From: a virus
Reading direction: 5' to 3' (one strand)
Length of the DNA stretch: 64,000 bases
IMG/VR virus record: IMGVR_UViG_3300027675_000004
Span: 111,054 to 175,053 of that record
Below the pieces are notes generated by a model. That model was not told the DNA's origin. It did not search any database and saw only the letters and a list, made by a program, of their open reading frames with translations. Position numbers and translations under genes: made by a program. Position 1 is the stretch's first letter, and each line of letters begins with the position of its first letter. This document shows, piece after piece, positions 55,177-62,327 of the stretch.

Positions 55177-56076
55177 ATGGAAGAAGTTAAAGTAGAAACA
55201 TCAGTCACAGAAACACCTAAAGTAGAAACTCCCGCTATAATCGAAGCAACTCTCTCTCCTAGCCCAACAATAACACCATCCCCAGTCTTACATCAAGAAG
55301 AACAGTTAGTGCTACCTTCTACCCCGACTATACAAGTATCTGCTGTTAGATTCAATTCAAATCAAACAACGCTAAGGTTATCAAGAGAACAGATACATTT
55401 TATTGTCTCTTTACGTAAACAATTTAAAACACATACTGAAATTATTGCCGCATTCCAACAGCAATTTAATCGTACAGTTGCTTCTCCTACTATATCTTAT
55501 TGGACATCATCAAAAACGAAGAACTATCGTAAAAATAAACAGAAGAGATTCAATCGATATATAAAGAGCGCTTCTTCAACTTCTGACAGATCTTCTTCAT
55601 CTTCTACATCTCCTACATCTTCGCATCTATATAAGAAAGTCCCTCTTAATATGATAAGCACTATAATGCAGCTTTATCATAAACAGCATTTCACTACTTC
55701 TGCTATTGAAACACAATTAAAAGCTACCTTCGGATGGTCGCCTAAATATACTACTATACGATATCATATTAACAAGCCATATAATGCGAATAGTAATATA
55801 TACACACCAACTAATACTTATCCTATTTTAAATACTAATGAATTAATAGAAGTATTAAAATATAAGGGCTCGCACCAAGTACGGGCACGTATTTTAAAAC
55901 ATCTAGCTACAAAGCACAATATTCACTTAACAAAAGAACAGTTTAAAGAAATTTTAAAATTAAACTCTTTACCCAAAAACATAGCGGCACCTTTGCAACA
56001 AACAGTTAAACCTACAGTTTGGCAGCGTATTGTTACTGGATTTAAGATGTTTACACAAGAAGTGAGGAAAGCATAA
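55177..56076 (+). CDS. DNA-binding protein candidate with two helix-turn-helix-like segments, 299 aa
   Basis: After a low-complexity Thr/Ser/Pro N-terminus (residues 1-60), two similar helical segments appear: LSREQIHFIVSLRKQFKTHTEIIAAFQQQF with ISYW (about 68-110) and VPLNMISTIMQLYHKQHFTTSAIETQLKATFG with IRYHI (about 155-200), quoted in parts. Each looks like a helix-turn-helix with a closing aromatic. A Ser-rich linker lies between. With a strong promoter and position next to the switch region, it could be an initiator or regulator. The C-terminus is basic. Confidence 0.62.
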   Translation: MEEVKVETSVTETPKVETPAIIEATLSPSPTITPSPVLHQEEQLVLPSTPTIQVSAVRFNSNQTTLRLSREQIHFIVSLRKQFKTHTEIIAAFQQQFNRTVASPTISYWTSSKTKNYRKNKQKRFNRYIKSASSTSDRSSSSSTSPTSSHLYKKVPLNMISTIMQLYHKQHFTTSAIETQLKATFGWSPKYTTIRYHINKPYNANSNIYTPTNTYPILNTNELIEVLKYKGSHQVRARILKHLATKHNIHLTKEQFKEILKLNSLPKNIAAPLQQTVKPTVWQRIVTGFKMFTQEVRKA

Positions 56077-56077
56077 T

Positions 56078-56335
56078 ATGCCCTATATTAAAAAAGAGTC
56101 AAGAACAAACTTCGCAACTGGTCTTGCTGCTTTAGTTGACAATATTAAAGATCCGGGTGATCTTAATTATGTTATTACTAAACTATGTATTGCTTACGCG
56201 AATCATCGTGCTAATAGTTATAGTACTTATAACGAAGTTATTGGTATACTCGAATGCGCCAAACTTGAATTTTATCGCAGAGTACTAAGCTTATATGAAA
56301 ACAATAAGATCACTTTAAATGGAGATGTATATTAA
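56078..56335 (+). CDS. DUF6899-like phage protein, 85 aa
   Basis: The protein begins MPYIKKESRTNF, contains DNIKDPGDLNYVITKL and YNEVIGILECAK, LEFYRRVLSLYENNKI and ends NGDVY. All are hallmarks of a very widespread phage protein family (DUF6899-like) of unknown role. It starts one base after the stop of the DNA-binding candidate, with AAGGAAAG-like site, so they are in one operon. Confidence 0.85.
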   Translation: MPYIKKESRTNFATGLAALVDNIKDPGDLNYVITKLCIAYANHRANSYSTYNEVIGILECAKLEFYRRVLSLYENNKITLNGDVY

Positions 56336-56348
56336 AGAAAGACATAAT

Positions 56349-56465
56349 ATGGGTGATTTGTTTAACTTTGAAGAGATAGAAGAAATACCTGATGAAAAAG
56401 AGATTGAATTAAAACAACAAAAAATGCTTCTTTTTCTATTAGGTTTAATGATTGGAGAAACATGA
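56349..56465 (+). CDS. Small acidic protein, 38 aa
   Basis: ATG at 56349 encodes MGDLFNFEEIEEIPDEKEIE with a hydrophobic C-terminal helix (LLFLLGLMIG). The stop overlaps the next start (ATGA). It could be an antitoxin-like or membrane-linked partner of the ribbon-helix-helix gene. Function unknown. Confidence 0.5.
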   Translation: MGDLFNFEEIEEIPDEKEIELKQQKMLLFLLGLMIGET

Positions 56466-56644
56466 CTGACAAAGTAAAGAAGCAGAAGAAGACATTTACT
56501 ATGCGTCAAGAGATCTTTACTAAATTAAAGATTTTTTCTGCGCGACGTAACATCCCTTATGGGATTATAATAGAAGCTTTGGTTGACACTTATCTAGATG
56601 AACCAACTAGTTTTCCAGAAGTAGAGTTTAGTAAGTATAAGTAG
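56462..56644 (+). CDS. Ribbon-helix-helix-like regulator, 60 aa
   Basis: The basic protein has a KKTFTMRQEIFTKLKIFSAR strand-helix start followed by PYGIIIEALVDTYL, the CopG-like ribbon-helix-helix plan. It overlaps the 38-aa gene by 4 bases. An inverted repeat at 56706-56770 lies 60 bases downstream and could be its operator. Confidence 0.65.
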   Translation: MTDKVKKQKKTFTMRQEIFTKLKIFSARRNIPYGIIIEALVDTYLDEPTSFPEVEFSKYK

Positions 56645-56705
56645 TGTCTTTTATTTATTTTATAATAAATAACTTTTCTTTATATATATGTTTTTTTTCA
56701 AAGGA

Positions 56706-56770
56706 ATTATTAATAATAATACTTATGCCTATATATAGTTATCTTCTTTATAAGTATTATTAATAATAAT
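56706..56770. promoter_or_regulatory. Inverted repeat, possible operator or terminator
   Basis: A 21-bp arm of ATTATTAATAATAATACTTAT type (56706-56726) is matched with slight displacement by the inverted arm at 56750-56770, with a 23-base spacer. It lies between the ribbon-helix-helix gene and the membrane protein gene. Confidence 0.45.
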
Positions 56771-56801
56771 ATGTGTTTTTTAAAGAAAGGAGCTTAACAA
56801 C

Positions 56802-56984
56802 ATGAATCGAGAAGCTCAAGTATCAATGATATTTTTGGCAATACTTATAGTAATTGAGGTATATGCGGTTATAGTTTTAACAAATAGGTTTTGTAGAAAA
56901 ATAGATAAGGCTGGTGGTTTAAAAGTTCTTGTTGATAGGATTTGGTATAATGATAATAATACAAGTAAGATAGGGGTGGAATAA
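56802..56984 (+). CDS. Membrane microprotein, 60 aa
   Basis: ATG at 56802 with GAAAGGAG upstream. One N-terminal membrane helix (VSMIFLAILIVIEVYAVIVL, residues 7-26) and a short polar domain. Its end is followed directly by the next zinc protein. The function is unknown. Confidence 0.65.
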   Translation: MNREAQVSMIFLAILIVIEVYAVIVLTNRFCRKIDKAGGLKVLVDRIWYNDNNTSKIGVE

Positions 56985-57179
56985 ATGGGTTGGAAATGTG
57001 CTAATTGTGGAATGACTGGTGGCCCTAACGCATCAGGGTGTATAGGATTTCAGTTGGTATCAAGTTGTGGTTTTTGTGCTACTGATAAATTAACTATATC
57101 AATACCCTCTATAAATAAGAATATAAAATTGTTAAAAAAGAAAAGCAAGATAAAACGATTAAGATCAGAATGGGTTTAA
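56985..57179 (+). CDS. Cys-containing small protein, 64 aa
   Basis: The protein has CANCGMTGGPNASGCIGFQLV and CGFC, a CxxC plus CxxC pair separated by about 20 residues, typical of zinc microproteins, and a basic end (KKKSKIKRLRSEW). It follows the membrane protein directly, likely translated together. Confidence 0.65.
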   Translation: MGWKCANCGMTGGPNASGCIGFQLVSSCGFCATDKLTISIPSINKNIKLLKKKSKIKRLRSEWV

Positions 57180-57253
57180 ATAAGTCTTAAATCTCGAAAT
57201 TCGAAATTCGAAATTCAAAATTCTGATTTTAATATTTGAGGTAATGATCGTTA

Positions 57254-57433
57254 ATGAAACGATGTCCTAGATGTAAAAGATTTGGCGTAGAATTTGATAC
57301 TTATACAGGTCTCGAAAGATGTCTGTGGAATGATTGTTTGTGGGTTAATAAAAGGGGTATTGATTTAGATAAAGTAAAGTTTAAAATTAAGTTTAAGAAA
57401 TTTTGTCAAAATATAAAAAAGAAATTGCGATGA
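57254..57433 (+). CDS. Zinc ribbon protein, 59 aa
   Basis: ATG at 57254 encodes MKRCPRCKRFGVEFDTYTGL, CLWNDCLW, and a Lys-rich C-terminus. CPRC and CxxxxC form a probable zinc ribbon of the type CPRC...ERCxWxDC seen in small phage proteins. The stop overlaps the start of the 96-aa gene (ATGA). Confidence 0.65.
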   Translation: MKRCPRCKRFGVEFDTYTGLERCLWNDCLWVNKRGIDLDKVKFKIKFKKFCQNIKKKLR

Positions 57434-57720
57434 GTTATAAAAAAAGTTTAGAAATGAAAATAATTAGAACAAAATATGAGGTTTATTTTTGTAAAGAAGT
57501 TCAAGCTTCTGCGGTAATTAGAGGGCTAAGAAATGGTGCTGATTTACAATATGAGACAAATATGCAATATTGGAACGAAGATTTAGGATTAGAAATTCCA
57601 GTAGTATATTTTATTTGTGATAGAAAATTATCTCATATTTCTAGTTCAATGATAAGAGAACTGAATAAATTAGGTTTACAGGATAAATTGAATATGTTGA
57701 ATTATGATTGTGGGTTATAG
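57430..57720 (+). CDS. Hypothetical protein, 96 aa
   Basis: ATG at 57430 overlaps the zinc ribbon stop and is preferred over a TTG upstream. The protein starts MSYKKSLEMKIIRTKYEVYF, contains GADLQYETNMQYWNEDLGLE and a helical end. No domain is recognised. Confidence 0.55.
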   Translation: MSYKKSLEMKIIRTKYEVYFCKEVQASAVIRGLRNGADLQYETNMQYWNEDLGLEIPVVYFICDRKLSHISSSMIRELNKLGLQDKLNMLNYDCGL

Positions 57721-57756
57721 AGGACTAAAAAAGGAAGAGATTGAATAGGGGTGAAT

Positions 57757-58227
57757 ATGAAAAACAAAAGAAATACTGGGAGAACTACTAGGATGTTGGA
57801 AGAGGCTAAAAAACTAGCTCTTTTAGGTAGGGCGGTGTATATTATTGCTGTTGATGAACAAGAAAGGAGAAGAATAGCTTTATTATTAGGTAATGAAAGT
57901 CCTTATAATAATAAATTCGGTATAAAAGTTGAAACTACAGCTTCTCTAGGGAACTTTGATTGGAATAATTTATCTTTACAAGGTGCTCATTATAATTGTA
58001 CGGTTTTAGTAGATCATTACGCAATAGAAAAGCATATTGGGGAAGCATTACTTACAGAATTAACGCGTTATGATGATAAGATTGAGATTGTTAAGAAAAA
58101 TGTAAATTTAAAACGAGGTCGTGTTTTTATTACGGTTATGGTTAATGGGAAGAAAAAACATTGGAATGTTGCAAAGGGACTTTATGAATTGTTAGTTAAA
58201 TTAATAGGGGTATCAGATGCAGAATAA
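57757..58227 (+). CDS. Phage P-loop-like protein (GRTTRMLEEAKKLA type), 156 aa
   Basis: ATG at 57757 with AGGGG upstream is preferred over a GTG 6 bases earlier. NTGRTTRMLEEAKKLALLGR (residues 6-25) matches a phage family with a GRTTRxL helix and an Asp strand (NCTVLVDHYAIE). A classical GxxxxGK[ST] loop is absent, so nucleotide binding is uncertain. The role is unknown. Confidence 0.7.
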   Translation: MKNKRNTGRTTRMLEEAKKLALLGRAVYIIAVDEQERRRIALLLGNESPYNNKFGIKVETTASLGNFDWNNLSLQGAHYNCTVLVDHYAIEKHIGEALLTELTRYDDKIEIVKKNVNLKRGRVFITVMVNGKKKHWNVAKGLYELLVKLIGVSDAE

Positions 58228-58408
58228 AAGTGAATTAAAAAATATAGGAATGAAATCTTTAGTGACTAGATTAACAGATTATGCATATTTACATGGTAAG
58301 AAAAAAGTAAAGAAGAAAGATGTTGATATTATATATAAGGAAATTATGGCAAGATTACGAAGGTTCAATATCCGTAAATATGGGGCACAGACTAAGTGTT
58401 TAACTTAA
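58217..58408 (+). CDS. Small basic protein, 63 aa
   Basis: The protein is basic and helical (MQNKSELKNIGMKSLVTRLT), with YLHGKKKVKKKDVDIIYKEI. It overlaps the P-loop-like gene by 11 bases. It may bind nucleic acid by charge. Its end overlaps the start of the 17-bp repeats. Confidence 0.55.
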   Translation: MQNKSELKNIGMKSLVTRLTDYAYLHGKKKVKKKDVDIIYKEIMARLRRFNIRKYGAQTKCLT

Positions 58409-58462
58409 AACAGTGTTTAACTTAAAACAGTGTTTAACTTAAAACAGTGTTTAACTTAAAAC
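58395..58462. repeat. Four tandem 17-bp repeats (AGTGTTTAACTTAAAAC)
   Basis: Four copies of AGTGTTTAACTTAAAAC lie end to end, each holding an imperfect palindrome GTTTAACTTAAAAC. A fifth partial copy (AGTGATTA) follows, then a TATAAT at 58481-58486 upstream of the 81-aa gene. They are likely binding sites of a regulator for that gene. Confidence 0.8.
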
Positions 58463-58514
58463 AGTGATTAATGTTTTAAATATAATAGACAGGGACAAAA
58501 TAAGGAGACTTTAA

Positions 58515-58760
58515 ATGGGAGATAATATATTAAGAGCAAAGTTTGTTGTATCAAGATTAGAAATTTTCGTAGGTAATATTAACGTAGAATTACTTCCGGC
58601 TATAACTGGGAGTGAAGAGAATAAAACATTTTCTAAGTACACTCCTTCTGGTAAAATAGCACTTACTATCACTAATGAACAAGCGTATGATTTTTTTAAA
58701 ATAGGTAAGGAGTATTATATAGATTTTACCAAAGCAGAGGATAGAATACACAATATTTAA
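58515..58760 (+). CDS. Hypothetical protein, 81 aa
   Basis: The protein begins MGDNILRAKFVVSRLEIFVG, with strands and an ALTITNEQAYDFFKIGKEYY end seen in phage proteins as KxxPxGxxxLxxxNxxAxxxFxxGxxYYxDF. The GGAG site at 58503-58506 precedes. The role is unknown. The repeats and TATAAT lie upstream. Confidence 0.65.
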   Translation: MGDNILRAKFVVSRLEIFVGNINVELLPAITGSEENKTFSKYTPSGKIALTITNEQAYDFFKIGKEYYIDFTKAEDRIHNI

Positions 58761-58771
58761 ACTTTAAAGTT

Positions 58772-58927
58772 GGCCTTATGGCGTTCTGATGAAAACGCTC
58801 TAGAGGAAACCTCGAACTAGATAGATAATCACGGTTTCATATGGCTTGGCGAGGATTGAGAGCCGTGTTATGATAGATAAATGACCATATGCTATCTCTA
58901 AAATCAAGTAAGAATCTTGTTAAGGCC
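58772..58927 (+). ncRNA. Candidate structured RNA with pseudoknot (about 156 nt)
   Basis: A 7-bp end stem (58772-58778/58921-58927) closes a 156-base intergenic region. Inside are hairpins GCGTT/AACGC (58781-58785/58794-58798) and GAGG/CCTC (58803-58806/58810-58813), a CACGG/CCGTG stem (58830-58834/58863-58867), and a contiguous 3' strand CCATATGCTATCT (58885-58897) which pairs with CATATGG (58838-58844) and AGATAG (58819-58824). The CATATGG pairing crosses the CACGG/CCGTG stem and forms a pseudoknot. No open frame explains it. It is not recognised as a known family. Confidence 0.6.
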
Positions 58928-58944
58928 TTTTAAATGGAGCTAAA

Positions 58945-59112
58945 ATGTTAAAAGAAAAACAAAAAAAATGGATAATGAGGATTATAAAAATTAAGGAAGA
59001 TGATGAAAAATTGTCTCAGGAATTGTTACAAGAATTTGGCGAGACTGTTAGTGAGGGGTACGATATTTTTATCAAGAGATTGGAGATAGTATTGAATAAA
59101 AAGAGCAAGTAA
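58945..59112 (+). CDS. Small helical protein, 55 aa
   Basis: ATG at 58945 with GGAGC upstream encodes MLKEKQKKWIMRIIKIKEDD, then EKLSQELLQEFGETVSEGYD. Fully helical and charged. It follows the RNA candidate by 17 bases. No domain is recognised. Confidence 0.55.
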   Translation: MLKEKQKKWIMRIIKIKEDDEKLSQELLQEFGETVSEGYDIFIKRLEIVLNKKSK

Positions 59113-59171
59113 AGTTGCTTTAGATTTAAGTTTATTAAATAAATATTATAAAATATAAAGGGGTGGGCAGC

Positions 59172-59870
59172 ATGTTAAAAATATCTAAGGGAAATATGTA
59201 TGACTGGGTTACACATATGCATTCTCATTTAGCTGGTGCATGTCTACATAAATGTAGTTATTGTTATGTGCAGAAGAATAGGTTTGGGGTCAGTCCACGT
59301 TATTTAGGTGATCTTAGATTAATTGAATCAGAGTTTGGGGTTGATTATGGTTTTAATAAAATAATATTTATTGAGCATATGAATGATATGTTTGCTAAAG
59401 AAATAGATAGGTTGTGGATAGTAAAGATTCTTAATCATTGTCGGAAATATTCTGGTAATCAATATGTGTTTCAGAGTAAAAACCCTAAACGGATGGTAGA
59501 ATTTCTTGCTTTATTTCCTAAGAATTCGCTTATTGGGACTACCATAGAAACTAATCGTAATATGGATAATATAAGTAAAGCACCACTATCTATGGAGCGC
59601 ATAGAGGGGATAACGCAAATTGCTGCTGCGGGTTTTAAAACATTTATTACGATTGAACCAGCTTTAGATTTCGATGCTCAAGATTTTGCATTATTAATTG
59701 TTAATGCTAAACCAAGTTTTGTTAATATAGGTATAGACAGTAAGAATTGTGGATTAAAAGAACCAAGTAAGGAAAAGATTTTAGAATTTATAAAATTACT
59801 CCAAGCAAATAATATTACTATAAAAAAGAAAATTAATTTGAAAAGGTTAGGTATTAATATGGAGCAATAA
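59172..59870 (+). CDS. Radical SAM-like phage protein (DUF5131/Gp37-like), 232 aa
   Basis: ATG at 59172 is preferred over a GTG 9 bases upstream because AAAGGGG lies 8 bases before it. NMYDWVTHMHSHLAGACLHKCSYCYVQK (residues 8-35, quoted in parts) has CxxxCxxC (C24, C28, C31), as in radical SAM enzymes; the MYxW..H..SxLxGxCxHKCxYCY box matches the phage DUF5131-type. FQSKNPKRM and TTIETNR are later barrel features. Substrate unknown; members lie in phages and may modify DNA bases or RNA. Confidence 0.82.
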   Translation: MLKISKGNMYDWVTHMHSHLAGACLHKCSYCYVQKNRFGVSPRYLGDLRLIESEFGVDYGFNKIIFIEHMNDMFAKEIDRLWIVKILNHCRKYSGNQYVFQSKNPKRMVEFLALFPKNSLIGTTIETNRNMDNISKAPLSMERIEGITQIAAAGFKTFITIEPALDFDAQDFALLIVNAKPSFVNIGIDSKNCGLKEPSKEKILEFIKLLQANNITIKKKINLKRLGINMEQ

Positions 59871-59933
59871 TATATAATTTAAACTCGAAGGACTCATCAC
59901 CACATACAAACAGAAGTTGGGGGAGGTAGGCAA

Positions 59934-60248
59934 ATGCTAAATAAAAAAGATTGGGAAGGGATAATTTATGTAAAAGGTAGGTTAAGCAAAAGAAAAGTGA
60001 TGAATGAATTATTAGACTATGGTTTTCTAATGGAACAAGCAAGTAAAGTATATGAATATTTTACAGGATTATCTAAAACAAATTATTATGCAAGCACAAT
60101 CATATCAAGAATAGAAGAAACAACTTATGATCAGAAAATTACTCAGGATGATGTAAAAATGTTAATTGAAGAAAGTAGTAGTAAGAAAGAATTAATAGAA
60201 AGTCTTTGTGAATATTTTGATTTAAACAAACAGAATCCGGACAAGTAA
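59934..60248 (+). CDS. Hypothetical protein, 104 aa
   Basis: ATG at 59934 follows GGGGGAGG at good distance. The helical, acidic protein (MLNKKDWEGIIYVKGRLSKR) contains ELLDYGFLMEQASKVYEYF, quoted in part. It resembles small phage proteins with helical bundle folds. Role unknown. Confidence 0.6.
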   Translation: MLNKKDWEGIIYVKGRLSKRKVMNELLDYGFLMEQASKVYEYFTGLSKTNYYASTIISRIEETTYDQKITQDDVKMLIEESSSKKELIESLCEYFDLNKQNPDK

Positions 60249-60258
60249 AGGAGAGGGT

Positions 60259-60510
60259 ATGAAACTAAGTAAAACACAACAAGAATTGTTAAATGATTTA
60301 AAGATGGGTGATTTTCTCCATTATATGCCTTACATGGGGAGTTACAATCCTACTTCTTATTATTTTATGCATAAAACAATGAATCATTACAAATTGGCAA
60401 CGGTTGATAAACTGATAAAGTTAGGATACTTAGAAGAATTTGATAGAGAAATTTATAGTGGAAATCACAAGGTTAGGCTTAAATCAATACCTACACAGGA
60501 GAACAAATAA
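60259..60510 (+). CDS. Hypothetical protein, 83 aa
   Basis: The protein starts MKLSKTQQELLNDLKMGDFL and contains HYMPYMGSYNPTSYYFMHKT, with KLATVDKLIKLGYLEEF near its end, similar to a winged-helix-like arrangement (KxTxxxLxxxGxL). It may be DNA-binding. AAGGAGAGG precedes the ATG. Confidence 0.6.
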   Translation: MKLSKTQQELLNDLKMGDFLHYMPYMGSYNPTSYYFMHKTMNHYKLATVDKLIKLGYLEEFDREIYSGNHKVRLKSIPTQENK

Positions 60511-60534
60511 CCAAAGGCGGAAAGGGAGTGAAGA

Positions 60535-60708
60535 ATGGATAATTGGAGTAATGAAGGTATCATTTTGGCTGTTGTTATAATGATTGTATCTATTGGGTTG
60601 GTTATCTGTTTGCCGATTTACAGTTACAAAATGAATTCTCAGTTTATAAAAAATGGGTACCATCAACAACAAAAGCTCGGTGAATCTGGGGTTATTTGGG
60701 TAAAATAA
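60535..60708 (+). CDS. Membrane microprotein, 57 aa (copy 1 of a duplicated gene)
   Basis: ATG at 60535 to TAA at 60708. The product has one membrane helix (IILAVVIMIVSIGLVICLPI, residues 9-28) and a cytoplasmic or periplasmic tail KMNSQFIKNGYHQQQKLGES with GVIWVK. A second copy with few changes lies at 63371-63544. Its leader is GGCGGAAAGGGAGTGAAGA, shared with other genes. Such FIxxGYxQxxxxGxxxxxWVK tails are found in small phage or plasmid proteins. Confidence 0.7.
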   Translation: MDNWSNEGIILAVVIMIVSIGLVICLPIYSYKMNSQFIKNGYHQQQKLGESGVIWVK

Positions 60709-60719
60709 TTAACTATCAA

Positions 60720-60793
60720 GGCGGTGGTTGTGGCGTAGTCTGGTTAAGCGCATCTTCGATAGAGGATAATCGTAGGTTCAAATCCTGCCGGTG
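60720..60793 (+). repeat. tRNA-like mosaic element (copy E)
   Basis: A tRNA-like D-arm (GCGT 60733-60736/GCGC 60748-60751 with a GTAGTCTGGTTAA loop) and a normal T-arm (stem 60772-60776/60784-60788 with loop TTCAAAT) are present. Between them the anticodon arm is a 6-bp hairpin (60752-60757/60762-60767) with a GATA tetraloop, so no anticodon is presented. The 5' module GGCGGTGGTTG (60720-60730) does not pair with the 3' end. It looks like a tRNA gene remnant or a tRNA mimic. Confidence 0.6.
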
Positions 60794-60815
60794 CACTGAT
60801 TAAAAAGGAGAGCTA

Positions 60816-61085
60816 ATGCAAGAATATAATGATGGAACATTTAGTAAGATTTTAGTGCAAGAGTCTTTAATAGATGCGTTAAGTGATCCTAAAGAAATGG
60901 CTAAAACTAAGGCAATTCATTTTGGAACATATGAAGAATTGCAAGCTATGAAAGACAAGGTTGAAAGGCTATCAGAAGCTAAGTCGGACAGTGTTAAAGA
61001 TTATCTCTTTCGTATTGAGAAAAAACTTAATAGGATTATCTTGAAACTTAATATCCAAGAACCAAATGAATTTTTAATAATTTAA
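60816..61085 (+). CDS. Hypothetical helical protein, 89 aa
   Basis: ATG at 60816 with AAGGAGAG upstream. The protein (MQEYNDGTFSKILVQESLID) contains a coiled-coil-like part (YEELQAMKDKVERLSEAKSD) and a basic helical end. It may be an adaptor. Role unknown. Confidence 0.6.
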   Translation: MQEYNDGTFSKILVQESLIDALSDPKEMAKTKAIHFGTYEELQAMKDKVERLSEAKSDSVKDYLFRIEKKLNRIILKLNIQEPNEFLII

Positions 61086-61097
61086 AAAGGAGTAACC

Positions 61098-61127
61098 ATG
61101 AAGGATAAGAAGCGGAAGAAATTATGA
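61098..61127 (+). CDS. Possible nine-residue peptide
   Basis: ATG at 61098 after AAGGAG encodes MKDKKRKKL and its stop overlaps the start of the following zinc gene (ATGA). This arrangement suggests translational coupling rather than a functional peptide. Confidence 0.3.
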   Translation: MKDKKRKKL

Positions 61128-61321
61128 GCATACACATTAAATTTGTTTGTCCTGAATGTAAGTCAAAAGTAGAAGGTTTGTTATCGCATTGGGAATATTC
61201 AGATGCCAAAAAACAAGATACTCCGATTTGTTTGCATATTTTATCTTGTGAAAGTTGTGGTGTATATGGGGTTTATATAGAATGTCCAAAATGTGAGAAA
61301 GAAATAGATGTTTATTCTTAA
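61124..61321 (+). CDS. Zinc-ribbon protein, 65 aa
   Basis: MSIHIKFVCPECKSKVEGLL, then LSCESCGVYGVYIECPKC: CPEC, CESC and CPKC are three Cys pairs, enough for one full zinc ribbon plus an additional pair. The start overlaps the coupling peptide. Typical phage microprotein. Confidence 0.68.
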   Translation: MSIHIKFVCPECKSKVEGLLSHWEYSDAKKQDTPICLHILSCESCGVYGVYIECPKCEKEIDVYS

Positions 61322-61423
61322 GAAAGGAGGGTAAATGAAGAAGAACAAGAAGCGAATAAAAGTTTGCTTCGTAGGATAGCGGCATATAAAGGTTTTCTAA
61401 AAAGAATGAAGAGGTAAGAAAAG

Positions 61424-61489
61424 ATGGATAGAGAAAGGTTAGAGCGTAGATTAACTGAGGCTATTGAGAGAGGGGAGATAACCAAATGA
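61424..61489 (+). CDS. Small charged peptide, 21 aa
   Basis: ATG at 61424 encodes a charged helix (MDRERLERRLTEAIERGEIT plus K) whose stop overlaps the ATG of the radical SAM gene (ATGA). It may be real or merely a translational coupler. Confidence 0.35.
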   Translation: MDRERLERRLTEAIERGEITK

Positions 61490-62313
61490 GAATAGCAAGA
61501 GTATTCCCAAGTAGAACAAGTATGACGCCAATAGATTCTTTATCTTTTTCGTATAAAGATGATCCCAGAGATTTATGGTTCCCAAGATATGAAGAAGTCC
61601 ACATCTCTTGTCAATTTACTTGGGATATCCCAAAAGCTAAAGAATTGGTAGAAAAATGGTCAGACGGTATTCATAAAGTAAAACTTGGAGGAGTTGCTAT
61701 TAACGGTGAAAGTGATAAACCCTTTGTACCTGGTATGTATCTTAAAAAAGGCATTACAATTACTTCAAGAGGTTGCCCGAATAATTGTAGTTTTTGTATA
61801 GTAAGAAAAGGAGTGATTGAGTTTGATGATTTCCCCGAAGGTAACATTATTCAAGACAACAATATTTTAGCGTGTTCAGATCGCTATTGGAGATTAGTTA
61901 TAAGTATGCTTAAAAAACAAAAATCTATCGAGTTTAAGGGTGGATTAGAAAAGTATCGAATTACTCCTAAGATAGCAGAAGATTTGCGAGGGTTAAGAAT
62001 AAAAACTTTATGGTTAGCGTGTGATCAACCGAATGGAATTGAGCCGTTAAGAAAAGCGATTGATATTTTACATAAAGCAGGGTTTACTAAAAACCATATT
62101 TATTGTTATGTTTTAATCGGAGATAATGCAAGAGAAAACATCCATAGACTAAACGAAGTATATCGTATGGGGTGCTTACCTTTTGCGCAATTATTCAAAA
62201 ATAAAGAAAACGATATTGAATACTCAAAAGGGTGGAAAAACTTTCAAAGACGATGGAGTAGAAGCGCTATCATCAAGAGGAAGAAGTTGGGGGAGTTGGA
62301 CAAACCGAGGTAA
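61486..62313 (+). CDS. Radical SAM protein, 275 aa
   Basis: The 4Fe-4S motif is GCPNNCSFC (C97, C101, C104), preceded by TITSRG as in MiaB-like and B12-domain radical SAM proteins; an N-terminal 90 residues (IDSLSFSYKDDPRDLWFPRY) is a phage-type extension. KLGGVAINGES and LWLACDQPNG are barrel strands. The substrate is unknown. It is preceded by the 21-aa peptide and followed by the pentad-repeat gene. Confidence 0.82.
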   Translation: MRIARVFPSRTSMTPIDSLSFSYKDDPRDLWFPRYEEVHISCQFTWDIPKAKELVEKWSDGIHKVKLGGVAINGESDKPFVPGMYLKKGITITSRGCPNNCSFCIVRKGVIEFDDFPEGNIIQDNNILACSDRYWRLVISMLKKQKSIEFKGGLEKYRITPKIAEDLRGLRIKTLWLACDQPNGIEPLRKAIDILHKAGFTKNHIYCYVLIGDNARENIHRLNEVYRMGCLPFAQLFKNKENDIEYSKGWKNFQRRWSRSAIIKRKKLGELDKPR

Positions 62314-62327
62314 ACAGGGAGGGGAGT

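Noticed and set aside
58770-58820. Hammerhead-like words CTGATGA and GAAAC
   Set aside because: CTGATGA lies in the loop of a GCGTT/AACGC hairpin and no stem II joins the two motifs, so the hammerhead core cannot form.
60720-60793. Functional tRNA gene
   Set aside because: D- and T-arms are normal, but the acceptor stem does not pair and the anticodon arm ends in a GATA tetraloop.
61335-61379. 14-residue frame MKKNKKRIKVCFVG
   Set aside because: A good ribosome site is present, but a different frame in the same stretch looks more protein-like and lacks a start. The region may be a decayed gene and cannot be called.
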